From Gammaproteobacteria bacterium (GTDB lineage: Bacteria; Pseudomonadota; Gammaproteobacteria; Pseudomonadales; Porticoccaceae), in assembly GCA_016708925.1 (NCBI GenBank), contig JADJET010000019.1, positions 62,001 through 126,000 of the forward strand: a stretch of DNA of 64,000 nt. Reading direction: 5' to 3'. The position numbers and the translations under genes are program-made. Shown here in pieces: positions 1-9,030 of the stretch. The notes under the pieces were generated by a model. That model had not been told where the DNA came from and searched no databases. It saw only the letters and a list, made by a program, of their open reading frames with translations. Numbering within the stretch: position 1 is the stretch's first letter; every line of letters begins with the position of its first letter.

Positions 1-1100
1 AGCTGCGACAGTACCCCGGGCTTGTCGAGGGCCGACACGCGCAGATAGTGCGCGCTTTCGGCAGCCGCGATATCGAGCACTGCGAGCGGCTCGCCGGCGT
101 CAGGCCCGCCCCCCGGCACCGGCGTGGCGTCGCGGCCACCGCCATCCAGGCGGCGCGCAATATCGAGAATATCGGCGATCACGGCCGAGGCCGTGGGTTC
201 GGCGCCGGCACCCGGGCCGCAATACAGCGTGGCACCCACGGCGTCGCCTTTTACCATGATGGCATTCATCACGCCGTGCACTTGCGCGATCAGGCTGCGC
301 TCGGGCACCAGCGTGGGATGCACGCGCAGCTCGATGCCCTCACCATTGCGGCGCGCCACCCCCAGGTGCTTGATGCGGTAGCCGAGCTCGCCCGCATAGA
401 CCACGTCCTCGGGCTGAATGGCGGTAATGCCCTCGATGTAGACCGCATCCGGGCGCAGCGGCATGCCGAAGGCCAGCGCCGCCAGAATCACCAGTTTGTG
501 GGCGGCGTCGATACCTTCCACATCGAGAGTGGGATCGGCTTCGGCATAGCCGAGCAATTGCGCCTCCGCCAGCACGTCGGCGAACTGGCGGCCTTTGTCG
601 CGCATCTCGCTGAGAATGAAATTGCTGGTGCCGTTGATGATGCCGGCCAGCCAGCGGATGCGGTTGGCGGCCAGTCCTTCGCGCAGCGCCTTGATGATGG
701 GAATGCCGCCGGCGACCGAGGCTTCGTAGGCGACGGTGACGCCGCGCGCGCGCGCCGCGGCAAAAATCTCGTTGCCGCAGGTCGCGATCAGCGCCTTGTT
801 GGCCGTGACTACCTGCTTGCCATTGGCGATGGCGGTCAGCACCAGTTCCCGCGCCGGCTCGATACCCCCGATCAATTCGACCAGGATATCGACTTCGGGA
901 TTGGTGGCGACGGCGAAAATATCGCGGGTGAACGGAATGGCGCCGGTATCCGCGTCAGGAACCGCGTTGCGCGCACCGATCTGCACGAGCTCGATCCCGA
1001 CGCCACTGCGGTGGGCCAGCACAGCGGCGTTGCGGGACAATACCCGCACCGTACCGCGGCCGACCGTTCCCAGGCCGCACAAACCGACCTTGACCGGCAT
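1..1100 (-). CDS. hom: Homoserine dehydrogenase (3' end cut by window edge)
   Basis: This enzyme reduces aspartate semialdehyde to homoserine with NAD(P)H, the branch point to threonine and methionine. The N-terminus starts with a Rossmann motif GLCGLGTVGRGT. The middle has the catalytic-domain signatures NGTSNFIL and YAEADPTLDVEG followed by D-A-A-H-K, typical of the family. The frame is still open at base 1, where the C-terminal ACT regulatory domain is beginning (residues resembling LRVSALDKPGVLSQ). The ATG at 1100 is preceded by GGGGGA. The next genes upstream on the same strand are dsbC and xerD, the order seen in Pseudomonas, where thrC follows hom. Identification is firm; only the C-terminus is unseen. 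Confidence 0.95.
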   Translation of the reverse strand, partial: MPVKVGLCGLGTVGRGTVRVLSRNAAVLAHRSGVGIELVQIGARNAVPDADTGAIPFTRDIFAVATNPEVDILVELIGGIEPARELVLTAIANGKQVVTANKALIATCGNEIFAAARARGVTVAYEASVAGGIPIIKALREGLAANRIRWLAGIINGTSNFILSEMRDKGRQFADVLAEAQLLGYAEADPTLDVEGIDAAHKLVILAALAFGMPLRPDAVYIEGITAIQPEDVVYAGELGYRIKHLGVARRNGEGIELRVHPTLVPERSLIAQVHGVMNAIMVKGDAVGATLYCGPGAGAEPTASAVIADILDIARRLDGGGRDATPVPGGGPDAGEPLAVLDIAAAESAHYLRVSALDKPGVLSQ

Positions 1101-1140
1101 TCATCGTCCCCCAGAAATGAGCGGCACCCTGCGGCGCCCG

Positions 1141-1914
1141 TTAACGTGCGGGTGACGTCGTGTCCACGCCCAGGATGCTGGCGATATCGGCCACACTGCG
1201 GAAACCGGGAATCAGGGTGCCGTCGCTGAGAATACTGGCCGGCGTACCGTTCACTTCCAATTCCTGTCCAAGCTCGAACTGGGCCGCCACGGGATTATTC
1301 TCACACAGCTTTTCCGGCACATCTTCGCCGTTCTTAAGTCGCGTGAGGGCTTCCTGGCGGTTGTCGGAACACCAGGCGGTAACAGCCTTGCGGTAGGAAC
1401 CCGAACCGAGACCTGCGCGCGGGAATGCCAGGTACCTGACCTCGATGCCCAGGGCATTGAGGTCGGGCACGGCTTGGTGCAGCTTGCGGCAATACCCGCA
1501 ATCGATATCGGTGAATACATTGAGGACCGCTTTGGGTTTGCCCACAGGGGAATACACGATCAGATCGCTGACCGGGATTTCCGCGAGCGCCTGCTTGCGC
1601 TTCCCGACCAGATCCTGCTCGCGCAGGTTCACAAACATGCCGGGGCGCGCCTGATAGAGCGCGCCATCGAAAAAGTATTCGCCGCCTTCACGCACATAGA
1701 GCACCGGCCCGCCGGCCACCTGAACCTCGTAAAACCCCGGGATCGGACTGGGCTTGAGCACCTCATAGCTGAGATCCGGGCGCGCCGCCTGCATCCTGGC
1801 GACAATGGCCTTGGCGATGGCGGGATCGACCGCCGGGGCGGTATCCGCGGCACTCGCCTGAAACGCGACAACCGACAACAGCAGAGCAACACAGGCAGCG
1901 AGAAAATGCTTCAC
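1141..1914 (-). CDS. dsbC: DsbC-type periplasmic disulfide isomerase
   Basis: This protein rearranges wrong disulfide bonds in the periplasm and is kept reduced by DsbD. It has 257 residues, the usual size. A signal peptide covers residues 1-22 (cleavage near ASA-AD). An N-terminal dimerisation domain is followed by a thioredoxin fold with the active site C139-G-Y-C142 in DIDCGYCRK and a cis-proline loop NGTPAS. I chose the GTG at 1914 because the signal peptide begins there and GGGAG lies just upstream; the frame is open further 5' but that part is out-of-family sequence. It lies between hom and xerD on the same strand, as in Pseudomonas. Confidence 0.93.
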   Translation of the reverse strand: MKHFLAACVALLLSVVAFQASAADTAPAVDPAIAKAIVARMQAARPDLSYEVLKPSPIPGFYEVQVAGGPVLYVREGGEYFFDGALYQARPGMFVNLREQDLVGKRKQALAEIPVSDLIVYSPVGKPKAVLNVFTDIDCGYCRKLHQAVPDLNALGIEVRYLAFPRAGLGSGSYRKAVTAWCSDNRQEALTRLKNGEDVPEKLCENNPVAAQFELGQELEVNGTPASILSDGTLIPGFRSVADIASILGVDTTSPAR

Positions 1915-1996
1915 GGACGGCTCCCGGGAGGTGGGCAGGCAAGGGTGCGGATTATAGCCCCAGCGGGCGGCTGAAAACCCGTTAACGCCACGCTTA

Positions 1997-2902
1997 TCAA
2001 CCGCGCGGATGGTGGCGCGTGTGGAGTTCCCGCAGGCGCGTCTGCGCCACATGGGTGTAGATCTGAGTAGTCGACAGATCGCTGTGACCGAGCAGCAACT
2101 GCACCACACGCAGATCCGCGCCGTGATCGAGCAGATGCGTCGCAAACGCATGGCGCAGGGTGTGGGGCGACAGGGGTTTGTCGATACCCGCGCACTGCGC
2201 CCAGTGCCGTATCCGGTACCAGAAGGCCTGCCGGGTCATGCCGCTGCCGCGCGGCGTGAGGAAACAGGCGTTGCTCTGCCGCTCGCCCAGGAGCGCGGAA
2301 CGGGCGTCGCGCAGATAGGCTTGCAGCCAGTGCATCGCCTCCTCGCCCATCGGCACCAGGCGTTCCTTGCTGCCCTTGCCCAGCACCCGCACCACGCCTT
2401 GCCGGAGATTGATCTGATCCAGCGCGAGGCCGGTCAGCTCGCTCACCCGCAGCCCGGTGGCGTACAACAGTTCCAGCATCGCGCGGTCGCGCAGCCCGAT
2501 GGTCTGCGTGAGGTCCGGCGCGTTGAGAAGTTTCTCGACGTCGACTTCAGAGAGAAACTTGGGCAGCGGGCGTCCCTGCTTGGGGCTGCTGACTCCGGCC
2601 ATGGGGTGCCGCGTGAGAACTCCGGAGCGCAATTGCGCATCGTAGAAGCCGCGCAGGCAGGACAGCGCGCGCGCCACCGAACGCGGACTCGCGCGCTGCC
2701 GATAGCGGTCGGCGAGGTATTCCTGAATGCGGGCGGAATCGGCGTCGAGCAGGCCGCTGGCCGGTCCAGGGGATGCTTCAGCGAGCCAGCTCGCGAATGC
2801 ACTGAGGTCGCGTCGATACGCCGCGAGGCTGTTGTCGCTCAGGCCTTTTTCGAGCCAGAGCGCATTGAGGTGATCGTCGATAAGGCGCGCGTCAGCCGTC
2901 AT
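1997..2902 (-). CDS. xerD: Tyrosine recombinase XerD
   Basis: XerD acts with XerC at dif to resolve chromosome dimers at division. The protein has 301 residues. The N-terminal SAM-like core-binding domain spans about residues 1-100. The catalytic set is complete: R152 (TGLRVSEL), K176, H247 and R250 (HTLRHAFATH), H273 (LLGHSDLSTTQ) and nucleophile Y282. These positions run three to four residues later than in E. coli XerD. The ATG at 2902 was chosen over an upstream start because the family begins about 20 residues before the GLSDNSLAAYRRDL motif. It is chromosomal housekeeping in its usual place, not a phage integrase. Confidence 0.94.
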   Translation of the reverse strand: MTADARLIDDHLNALWLEKGLSDNSLAAYRRDLSAFASWLAEASPGPASGLLDADSARIQEYLADRYRQRASPRSVARALSCLRGFYDAQLRSGVLTRHPMAGVSSPKQGRPLPKFLSEVDVEKLLNAPDLTQTIGLRDRAMLELLYATGLRVSELTGLALDQINLRQGVVRVLGKGSKERLVPMGEEAMHWLQAYLRDARSALLGERQSNACFLTPRGSGMTRQAFWYRIRHWAQCAGIDKPLSPHTLRHAFATHLLDHGADLRVVQLLLGHSDLSTTQIYTHVAQTRLRELHTRHHPRG

Positions 2903-2958
2903 GGCACCAGTCTCGCGCACCCCGAAGCTGCCGGCCACCACAGTAGCCGGCACACAGT

Positions 2959-3312
2959 TCAGCCGAGGCGTTCCTTGATCCGGGCCGCCTTGCCGGACAG
3001 GTCGCGCAGATAGTAGAGCTTGGCCTGGCGAACATCGCCGCGACGGACAACTTTCACGCTGTCGATGTGCGGGCTGTAGGTCTGGAACGTGCGCTCCACG
3101 CCGATGCCGTTGGAAATTTTGCGCAGGGTGAACGCGGAATTGAGCCCGCGATTGCGCCGGCCGATGACGATGCCTTCAAACGCCTGCAGCCGCTCGCGGG
3201 TGCCCTCCACGACTTTCACCTGCACGAGCAGGGTATCGCCGGGACGAAACTCCGGGATTTCCTTGCCCATCTGCTCGGTTTCGATCTGCGCGATAATTGG
3301 GTTCTTGCTCAT
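2959..3312 (-). CDS. rplS: 50S ribosomal protein L19
   Basis: L19 lies at the interface of the 30S and 50S subunits. The protein has 117 residues, close to the E. coli length. Family signatures include FRPGDTL, RLQAFEGIVIGRRNRG and FTLRKISNGIGVERTF, ending in KLYYLRDLSGKAARIKERLG. The ATG at 3312 gives the family start MSKNPI. It is the last gene of the rpsP-rimM-trmD-rplS operon, which runs right to left here. A gap of about 130 bases separates it from trmD, larger than the other gaps in the operon. Confidence 0.97.
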   Translation of the reverse strand: MSKNPIIAQIETEQMGKEIPEFRPGDTLLVQVKVVEGTRERLQAFEGIVIGRRNRGLNSAFTLRKISNGIGVERTFQTYSPHIDSVKVVRRGDVRQAKLYYLRDLSGKAARIKERLG

Positions 3313-3441
3313 CGTCTTCTCCCGCGTAATGCCGTCGTGTGGCACTGCCTTGCAGTGCCGTCTGTCACCTTGCGTCGGTGTCCGTCGTGCCCCAAACCGG
3401 GGGACGGAACCCTGACCGCCACGTGTTAATGCAATTCGCCG

Positions 3442-4125
3442 CTAGCGTCCCGCCAGCAGGTCCGGACGCCGCGCCGCCGTGCGCGCCTGCGCCTGCTGAC
3501 GCCGCCAGCGCTCAATGGCGCCGTGGTCGCCGGACAACAGCACCTCCGGCACCCCGAGACCCCGGTATTCCGGCGGCCGCGTATAGTGCGGACAATCCAG
3601 CAGCCCCGCAACAAAAGAGTCCTGCTGGGCCGAGTCGGCGTCGCCAAGCGCTCCCGGCAGTTGCCGGATCAGCGCGTCCAGCAGCACCATGGCCGGCAAT
3701 TCGCCGCCGCTCAATACATAGTCGCCGATGGACCATTCCTCATCGACTTCGAGCGCAACGATGCGCTCGTCGATGCCTTCATAGCGGCCCGCAATCAGGA
3801 TCAGATCCCGCGCGGCACCCGCCATCTCCATCACCGCGGCGTGGCGCAGAACCCGGCCTTGTGGCGACAGATACAGCACTCGCGCACCCTGCGTCCAGGC
3901 CCGCGCTTCGGTGATCGCCGCGCCCAGGGGCTCGGGTCGCATCACCATGCCGGGCCCGCCGCCGTAGGGGCGATCATCCACCGTCTGGTGGCGGTCCAGG
4001 GTGTAGTCGCGCGGGTTGAAGCACCGGATGTCCAGCAAACCAGTGCGCACCGCGCGGCCGCTGACGCCGTAATCGACCAAGGCTCCGAACATCTCCGGAA
4101 ACAGCGTTACTACCGCGACTTTCAT
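3442..4125 (-). CDS. trmD: tRNA (guanine-N1)-methyltransferase, short C-terminus
   Basis: TrmD methylates G37 of several tRNAs with S-adenosylmethionine and prevents +1 frameshifting. SPOUT-knot motifs are present: RPYGGGPGMVMRPEPL, LSPQGR, GRYEGIDER and SIGDYVLSGGELPAM. The protein has 227 residues and ends at RRPDLLAGR; E. coli TrmD continues for about 25 more residues as a C-terminal helix after the same RRPxLL motif. All binding-site motifs lie before the stop, so activity is likely. It starts 15 bases after the rimM stop, consistent with one operon. The short tail may be natural or may come from a late nonsense change; I see no frame that restores the missing helix. Confidence 0.94.
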   Translation of the reverse strand: MKVAVVTLFPEMFGALVDYGVSGRAVRTGLLDIRCFNPRDYTLDRHQTVDDRPYGGGPGMVMRPEPLGAAITEARAWTQGARVLYLSPQGRVLRHAAVMEMAGAARDLILIAGRYEGIDERIVALEVDEEWSIGDYVLSGGELPAMVLLDALIRQLPGALGDADSAQQDSFVAGLLDCPHYTRPPEYRGLGVPEVLLSGDHGAIERWRRQQAQARTAARRPDLLAGR

Positions 4126-4140
4126 GGATGCGCCGACCTT

Positions 4141-4695
4141 TCAGTAATCGGGATCCCAGTCCACATCCAGGGTGCCCGCCGCACGATCGATCGCCAGCAC
4201 CACTTGGTCGGCATAGGGAACCAGCCGCTCCGCACGGTCCCGGCTCTGGTCGTCGCCGCGCACCACCAGCACATCGTTGGCGCCCGTCTCGATCAGCGCA
4301 GTCACCGTGCCCAGCCGCACCCGGCATCCGTCGGCGCGCCCATACACGGCGAGTCCGATCAACTCATGCCAGTAATATTCATCCTCGGGAAGGGTCGGCA
4401 GTTGCGCCAGCTCGATATGGATATCGAACTGGCAGTAGCGCCGCGCTTCGTCCCGATCATCCACCCCCGCCAGATGGGCCACCACCTGCTGACCCTGCAC
4501 CCGTCCGGCATCGTGTTCCACCGTCCGCCAGACACCTGCCTCACACAGCCACCAGGGCCGATAGTTCAGGATATTGCCGACCGACGCGGTGCTGGAGTCG
4601 ATTTTTACCCAGCCCTTGATGCCGTACACGCCCACGATACGGCCGACTTTCAGGGGCTGCTTCGGCGCCTCCCGCGGACTCGCCGGGCGCGACAC
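4141..4695 (-). CDS. rimM: Ribosome maturation factor RimM
   Basis: RimM binds S19 and helps mature the head of the 30S subunit. The N-terminal beta-barrel begins with VGRIVGVYGIKGWVKI, and the C-terminal PRC-barrel ends with the family tail VPYADQVVLAID...DVDWDPDY. The start is uncertain. GTG at 4695 begins 5 bases after the rpsP stop and gives 184 residues, near family length. GTG codons at 4725 and 4740 lie inside the rpsP 3' end and would add a Pro/Arg-rich N-terminus. No strong ribosome-binding site picks one, so translational coupling to rpsP is likely. Confidence 0.92.
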   Translation of the reverse strand: MSRPASPREAPKQPLKVGRIVGVYGIKGWVKIDSSTASVGNILNYRPWWLCEAGVWRTVEHDAGRVQGQQVVAHLAGVDDRDEARRYCQFDIHIELAQLPTLPEDEYYWHELIGLAVYGRADGCRVRLGTVTALIETGANDVLVVRGDDQSRDRAERLVPYADQVVLAIDRAAGTLDVDWDPDY

Positions 4696-4699
4696 GGGC

Positions 4700-4966
4700 T
4701 CAGGCGGTGGCTTGCGCCGCGGCACTCTTACCGGCTTCACGCACCAGATCGGCGACCCGCGGCGTCACCTGCGCGCCCAGGCTGCACCAGTGCTCGACAC
4801 GCGCGGCATTGATGCGCAAGCGCTCTTCACCGCCCTTGGCGATGGGATTGAAAAACCCCACGCGCTCGATGAAACGGCCGTCGCGCGCCGTTCTGTCGTC
4901 AGTGACAACCAGATGATAGAAGGGACGTTTTTTCGCCCCACCGCGAGCCAATCGAATCTTTACCAT
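4700..4966 (-). CDS. rpsP: 30S ribosomal protein S16
   Basis: S16 is an early-binding 30S assembly protein. The 88 residues start MVKIRLARGGAKKRPFYHLV and contain RDGRFIERVGFFNP, both diagnostic. It is the first gene of the rpsP-rimM-trmD-rplS operon. The signal recognition particle gene ffh, often just upstream in gammaproteobacteria, is not here; an unrelated esterase gene lies upstream instead. The ATG at 4966 is the only sensible start. Confidence 0.97.
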   Translation of the reverse strand: MVKIRLARGGAKKRPFYHLVVTDDRTARDGRFIERVGFFNPIAKGGEERLRINAARVEHWCSLGAQVTPRVADLVREAGKSAAAQATA

Positions 4967-5092
4967 GACATGTCCCGGTGTGTGTTCCAGCCTGCCTCCG
5001 CACCTGCAAGGCGCGGTGAAGGCGCGCGATTCTACGCCAACGGCCCGGGAATGGAAACCTTCTTGATCCTGGCGCCGTGGCGCGCGCTGCCC

Positions 5093-6163
5093 TCAACCCG
5101 CGCGGCTAGGACGCGCCGCCAGCGCCTCGAACCAGGGCAGCACCCGCTCGCGATTGATGCGATAGGGGTAGGCGTGGCCCCAGTCCGGCAGCTCATCGAA
5201 GCGGATGTCGTAGTGCAGATGCTTGAGCAGCCCGCAGGTACTGCGCACGGTCTGGATCGGAAAGATGTGGTCGTGCGCGCCATGCACCACCAGCAGCGGC
5301 ACCTCGCAACCTTCCCGACGGCGCAGCAAAGGCTCCGCGACCTGACTCAATTCACCGGCAATCGGCGCCACGCCGGCGAAGTACTCGGGGGCCAGAAACG
5401 CCAGCAGATAGCTGAAGGTGGCGCCGTCCGACAGGCCGGTGAGATACACCCGCCCGCGATCGACGCTGTACTCGTCGCGCACCCGCTCGATGGCGCCGGT
5501 CACCGACGCAATATCCAGGTGCGGTTCAAGAATCGACCAGGTGATGTCGGTGGACTTGGGCGCCAGCACCAGATAGCCGTGGGTCTTGGCGAGCCGCAGC
5601 CAGGTCCAGAGGTACTCGGCCCCGGTGCCGGACGCGCCGTGGAGGGCGACGATCAGCGGCCACTCCCGCGCCGGCGAGTAGTTCTCCGGCACATAGAGCG
5701 CGTAGCGTTCGTGGGCGTCGCCCGCCGCCACCTGCAACAGGCCCACCGGCGCGCCCGCATCCGCCGCCGGTGGCTCCAGAGACTGCTGCCGCGCGCGGTC
5801 CACACCGTCCCAGAAAAAGGCGGACAGCACCGGCAGCTCGCTGCGCAGCGCATAGAGCGTGGTCAATGCCTCGATCAACTGTTGCCGGCTCTGCACAAAA
5901 GCGTGGATAAACGCCTCGCCGCGTCCCTGCCGCCAGAGTTGCGCGGCGTCTTCGCAGCGGGTTGCAGCATCGATGAGACGGCGATGAAATTCTTCACGCC
6001 CCGGCGGCGGCACCAGCTCCGCGAGACCATGGCGCGTGGCGGGCACCAGATCCGCCAACGCGACCCGCAAACGCTCCTGGGACGCCGCCAGCTCGCCAAA
6101 GCGGAGATCCTCGAATTCGGTCTCGAACGCCCGCAGCGTCGCCAGCAGAAAATGCTCCAGCAC
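5093..6163 (-). CDS. Alpha/beta hydrolase (esterase, PHB-depolymerase/phospholipase-like)
   Basis: This is a probable cytoplasmic serine hydrolase of 356 residues. Residues 1-130 are an alpha-helical domain without a signal peptide. The hydrolase fold follows, with LIVALHGASGTGAEY (oxyanion loop), the nucleophile elbow GLSDGATFS, an acid in VHGAHDHIFPIQ and a histidine in PDWGHAYPY. The overall pattern resembles feruloyl-esterase or PHB-depolymerase-like hydrolases; the substrate cannot be read from sequence. The start at 6163 is GTG, the first possible start in this frame. The 5' flank carries nested tandem repeats and a palindromic element, so the upstream region has been rearranged. Confidence 0.8.
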   Translation of the reverse strand: MLEHFLLATLRAFETEFEDLRFGELAASQERLRVALADLVPATRHGLAELVPPPGREEFHRRLIDAATRCEDAAQLWRQGRGEAFIHAFVQSRQQLIEALTTLYALRSELPVLSAFFWDGVDRARQQSLEPPAADAGAPVGLLQVAAGDAHERYALYVPENYSPAREWPLIVALHGASGTGAEYLWTWLRLAKTHGYLVLAPKSTDITWSILEPHLDIASVTGAIERVRDEYSVDRGRVYLTGLSDGATFSYLLAFLAPEYFAGVAPIAGELSQVAEPLLRRREGCEVPLLVVHGAHDHIFPIQTVRSTCGLLKHLHYDIRFDELPDWGHAYPYRINRERVLPWFEALAARPSRAG

Positions 6164-6176
6164 TTCGCGCTCGCGG

Positions 6177-6228
6177 TCATAGCCCTGTCATAGCCCTGTG
6201 AATGAGAGCCCTGTGAATGAGAGTCTCG
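6177..6228. repeat. Two nested short tandem duplications
   Basis: An 11-base unit GTCATAGCCCT occurs twice in a row (6177-6198). It is followed by a 15-base unit beginning GTGAATGAGAG, twice (6199-6228), with two mismatches at the end of the second copy. The repeats sit directly upstream of the esterase start and may come from replication slippage. No function is evident. Confidence 0.75.
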
Positions 6229-6279
6229 CGAATCAGTGGCCATCACGCCCCCACAGAATGGTTTTTATGGATCGAGACC

Positions 6280-6444
6280 AGGAGCCTGTCGGACTTGAGC
6301 GTCCGTAGCGAGGGAAAGTCCGATTTGAGGCAGATTTTGGGCAAATTTGCGGCGAATAATGGGATTATTCAACAAAATTTTGCGCAAAATATGACCAAAT
6401 TCGGCTTTTCCGCAGTAGGACAGTCTCAAGTCCGACAGGCTCCT
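6280..6444. mobile_element. MITE-like full-length palindrome, 165 bp
   Basis: The ends are a perfect 20-base inverted repeat (6280-6299 against 6425-6444, AGGAGCCTGTCGGACTTGAG). The inside is also self-complementary up to a centre at GAATAAT-GGG-ATTATTC (6354-6370), so the whole unit can fold into one long imperfect hairpin. It is AT-rich against a GC-rich background and encodes no protein. This is the architecture of a non-autonomous palindromic element (MITE). I see no clear target-site duplication, and no related transposase lies in the window. It fills the gap between the esterase and the SDR gene. Confidence 0.75.
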
Positions 6445-6541
6445 AACACAGCCGGGCGCTGTGAATCGCCCGCGCATTGACCCCCGCCGGGCGACCTGTT
6501 TTGATCCCCGGACCATTTTTTTCATCACAGGGGAACAAACC

Positions 6542-7365
6542 ATGAGCACATTACAGGGCAAGGTGGCATTGATCACCGGCGGCGCCAGCGGCATCGGTGA
6601 GGGCACGGTGCGGCATTTCGTCGCCGAGGGCGCGCGCGTCGTCATCGCCGACATGCAGCGGGAACGCGGCGAGAAACTGGCGGCCGAACTGGGCGCCAAC
6701 ACAGTGTTCACGGCAGTGGACGTAACGCGGGAGGATCAGGTGCAAGCGGCCATTACCGGCGCCGTGACGCGCTGGGGCCGGCTCGACTGCATCTTCAACA
6801 ATGCCGGCTTCGGCGGCGCCATCGGGCCGCTGGAAGACACCCCGGTGGAGGACTACGACATCACCTTCGACGTGCTGCTGAAAGGCGTGTTTCTGGGCAT
6901 GAAGCACGCCATCCCGGTCATGAAACGCCAGGGCGGCGGCAGCATCATCAACACCGCCAGCGTCGCCGGACTGATCGCGGGACACACGCCGCACCTGTAC
7001 TCGGTGGCCAAGGCGGCGGTGATTCATCTCACCAAATCCGTGGCGCTCGAAGTGGGCGAAAACAGCATCCGGGTCAACGCCATCTGCCCCGGCTTCATCG
7101 CCACCTCGCTCGCCACCAACACCGTGGGACGCGACGCGAAAATGGCCGACCTCGACTACAAGATCACCCAGCCCATTCCCGCGTGGGCCAGCCCCAGGAC
7201 ATCGCCGCCATGGCCGGCTGGCTGGCCGGCGATCAATCGACCTTCGTCACCGGCCAGGCCATCGCCGTGGACGGCGGCATCAGCGCCGGCCTGCGCTGGG
7301 CCAAGCAGCCCGCGTATCACAAAAACTACCGGCCGATCAAAGTCTACCGGCCGCCGAGCCGCTAG
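6542..7365 (+). CDS. SDR-family oxidoreductase (one-base frameshift near 7183)
   Basis: This is a classical short-chain dehydrogenase. The N-terminus has the cofactor motif TGGASGIGEG, then NNAGFGG, the catalytic serine in INTASVAG and Y-SVAK (YSVAKAA). Reading is normal to PIPAW near 7180. The continuation GQPQDIAAMAGWLAGDQ, with the family C-terminus TGQAIAVDGG, lies in another frame. Adding one G to the GGG run at about 7183-7185 joins both into a 274-residue protein. A sequence error or a recent mutation is equally possible. AGGGGA precedes the ATG at 6542. The substrate is unknown; the C-terminal tail (about 20 residues rich in K, Y and R) is longer than usual. Confidence 0.82.
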
Positions 7366-7391
7366 CCGCCGCGCGCGACGCCGGCCCGCTG

Positions 7392-7507
7392 GCAGCTTGT
7401 TGAAAGACGTCGTGGGGGGGCGGGGTGAGGGGGGGGGGGGGGGGGGCGGGGCCGGAACAAACAGGGGATGGCGGAGCGCAGGGCGCCGGCAGTTTTCAAC
7501 AAGCTGC
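7392..7507. repeat. Inverted-repeat element around a G18 tract
   Basis: A perfect 14-base inverted repeat GCAGCTTGTTGAAA (7392-7405 and 7494-7507) encloses about 90 bases. These include a run of 18 consecutive G at 7429-7446 and flanking G-rich sequence. The outer ends resemble those of the palindrome at 35534-35664, suggesting a dispersed element family. It lies between the SDR gene and folE. The G tract is a slippage-prone site. Confidence 0.6.
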
Positions 7508-7591
7508 TCGGCGGTAGCGGGCCGGGGCAAGCCTTTACCTTTCACGCGTCCTCACTTAGGGTAGCCGTCCGCCATCCACGACCGGCACGCA

Positions 7592-8103
<512 letters not shown>

Positions 8104-8131
<28 letters not shown>

Positions 8132-8985
8132 GATCGCGCGGGGCTGCCAGCAAAAAACGCATCCAGCCGCCGCGCCACTTCCGGTGCCGGCTCTTCCATG
8201 TGGAAATGGTGGCCGCCACGCACCTCGGCGATTTCCATGTGCCGCGCGTGGGCTTCCATGCCGTAGAAACGTTCCACGCGCGCAATGTCCGACAACAACA
8301 GCAGGCTCGGGCATGCGATGCGTTCGACAAAGCCGCGCACCAGTTCCGGCGTCAGTTTGATCTCGGAATCGAGCTTGAGTTTTTCATCGCTGCGCCAGCG
8401 ATAGCCGCCCTCGACCTGCTCCATCCCGCGCGCCACGATGTCGGGCGCGGATAGCGCCGACAGTGGCGAGAGGCCCCGCAACCGGGTCGCTGTCAGCGCA
8501 TCGATGTCCGGGTACAGACGCGGCAACTGAGCGCGCCGCGCGGCGCGGTCGAGGATGGCGCCGCGCAACTGTGCGGGCTCGTCGGCGGTGGCCACGGTGG
8601 CCGGGACGAAGCTGTCGAGCAGTCCGAGATGGCTGACCCGCTCGGGGAAAGTCCCGGCGGTCAGGGTGCAGATCATGGCGCCGCGCGAATGGCCGAGCAG
8701 CGCGAAGTGCTCCCAGCCCAATTGTTCCGCCACGGCGTGCACCACGCCCACGTCCTGCCAGATGTTGTAGGTGCCGTCCTTGGAGCGGTGGCTGCTGTGG
8801 CCGTGGCCGGGCAGGTCGAGCGCGATCAAGCGCACCTGGCGCAACAGCCGGCCCAGGGGCGCGAAGCTACCACAGTTGTCGAGCCAGCCGTGCAGGGCCA
8901 GCACCGGGGTGCCGGCGGGATTGCCCCATTCGGTGGCGGCGATGCGCAGGCCATCACAGGAGAAAGCGTGTTCGTCAGGGGTCAT
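8104..8985 (-). CDS. Alpha/beta-fold hydrolase
   Basis: This is a 293-residue lipase/esterase-like hydrolase without a signal peptide. Motifs in order: LALHGWLDNCGSF (oxyanion HG), LDLPGHGHSSH, the nucleophile elbow LLGHSRGAM, and a C-terminal histidine in RGGHHFHMEEP. It resembles the MhpC/epoxide-hydrolase-like group often named serine hydrolase-like protein. The ATG at 8985 fits the start of the fold; an upstream start would add 14 unrelated residues. It converges on folE with a 28-base overlap of coding ends and follows sixA on the same strand. The substrate is not predictable. Confidence 0.85.
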
Positions 8986-9030
8986 GGCGGTCACTCGTAC
9001 TGCGGAAAAATTCGGCGCGCGATGCAAGGC

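Noticed and set aside
1997..2902. Phage or integron integrase
   Set aside because: Residue positions, length and the dsbC/rplS context fit chromosomal XerD.
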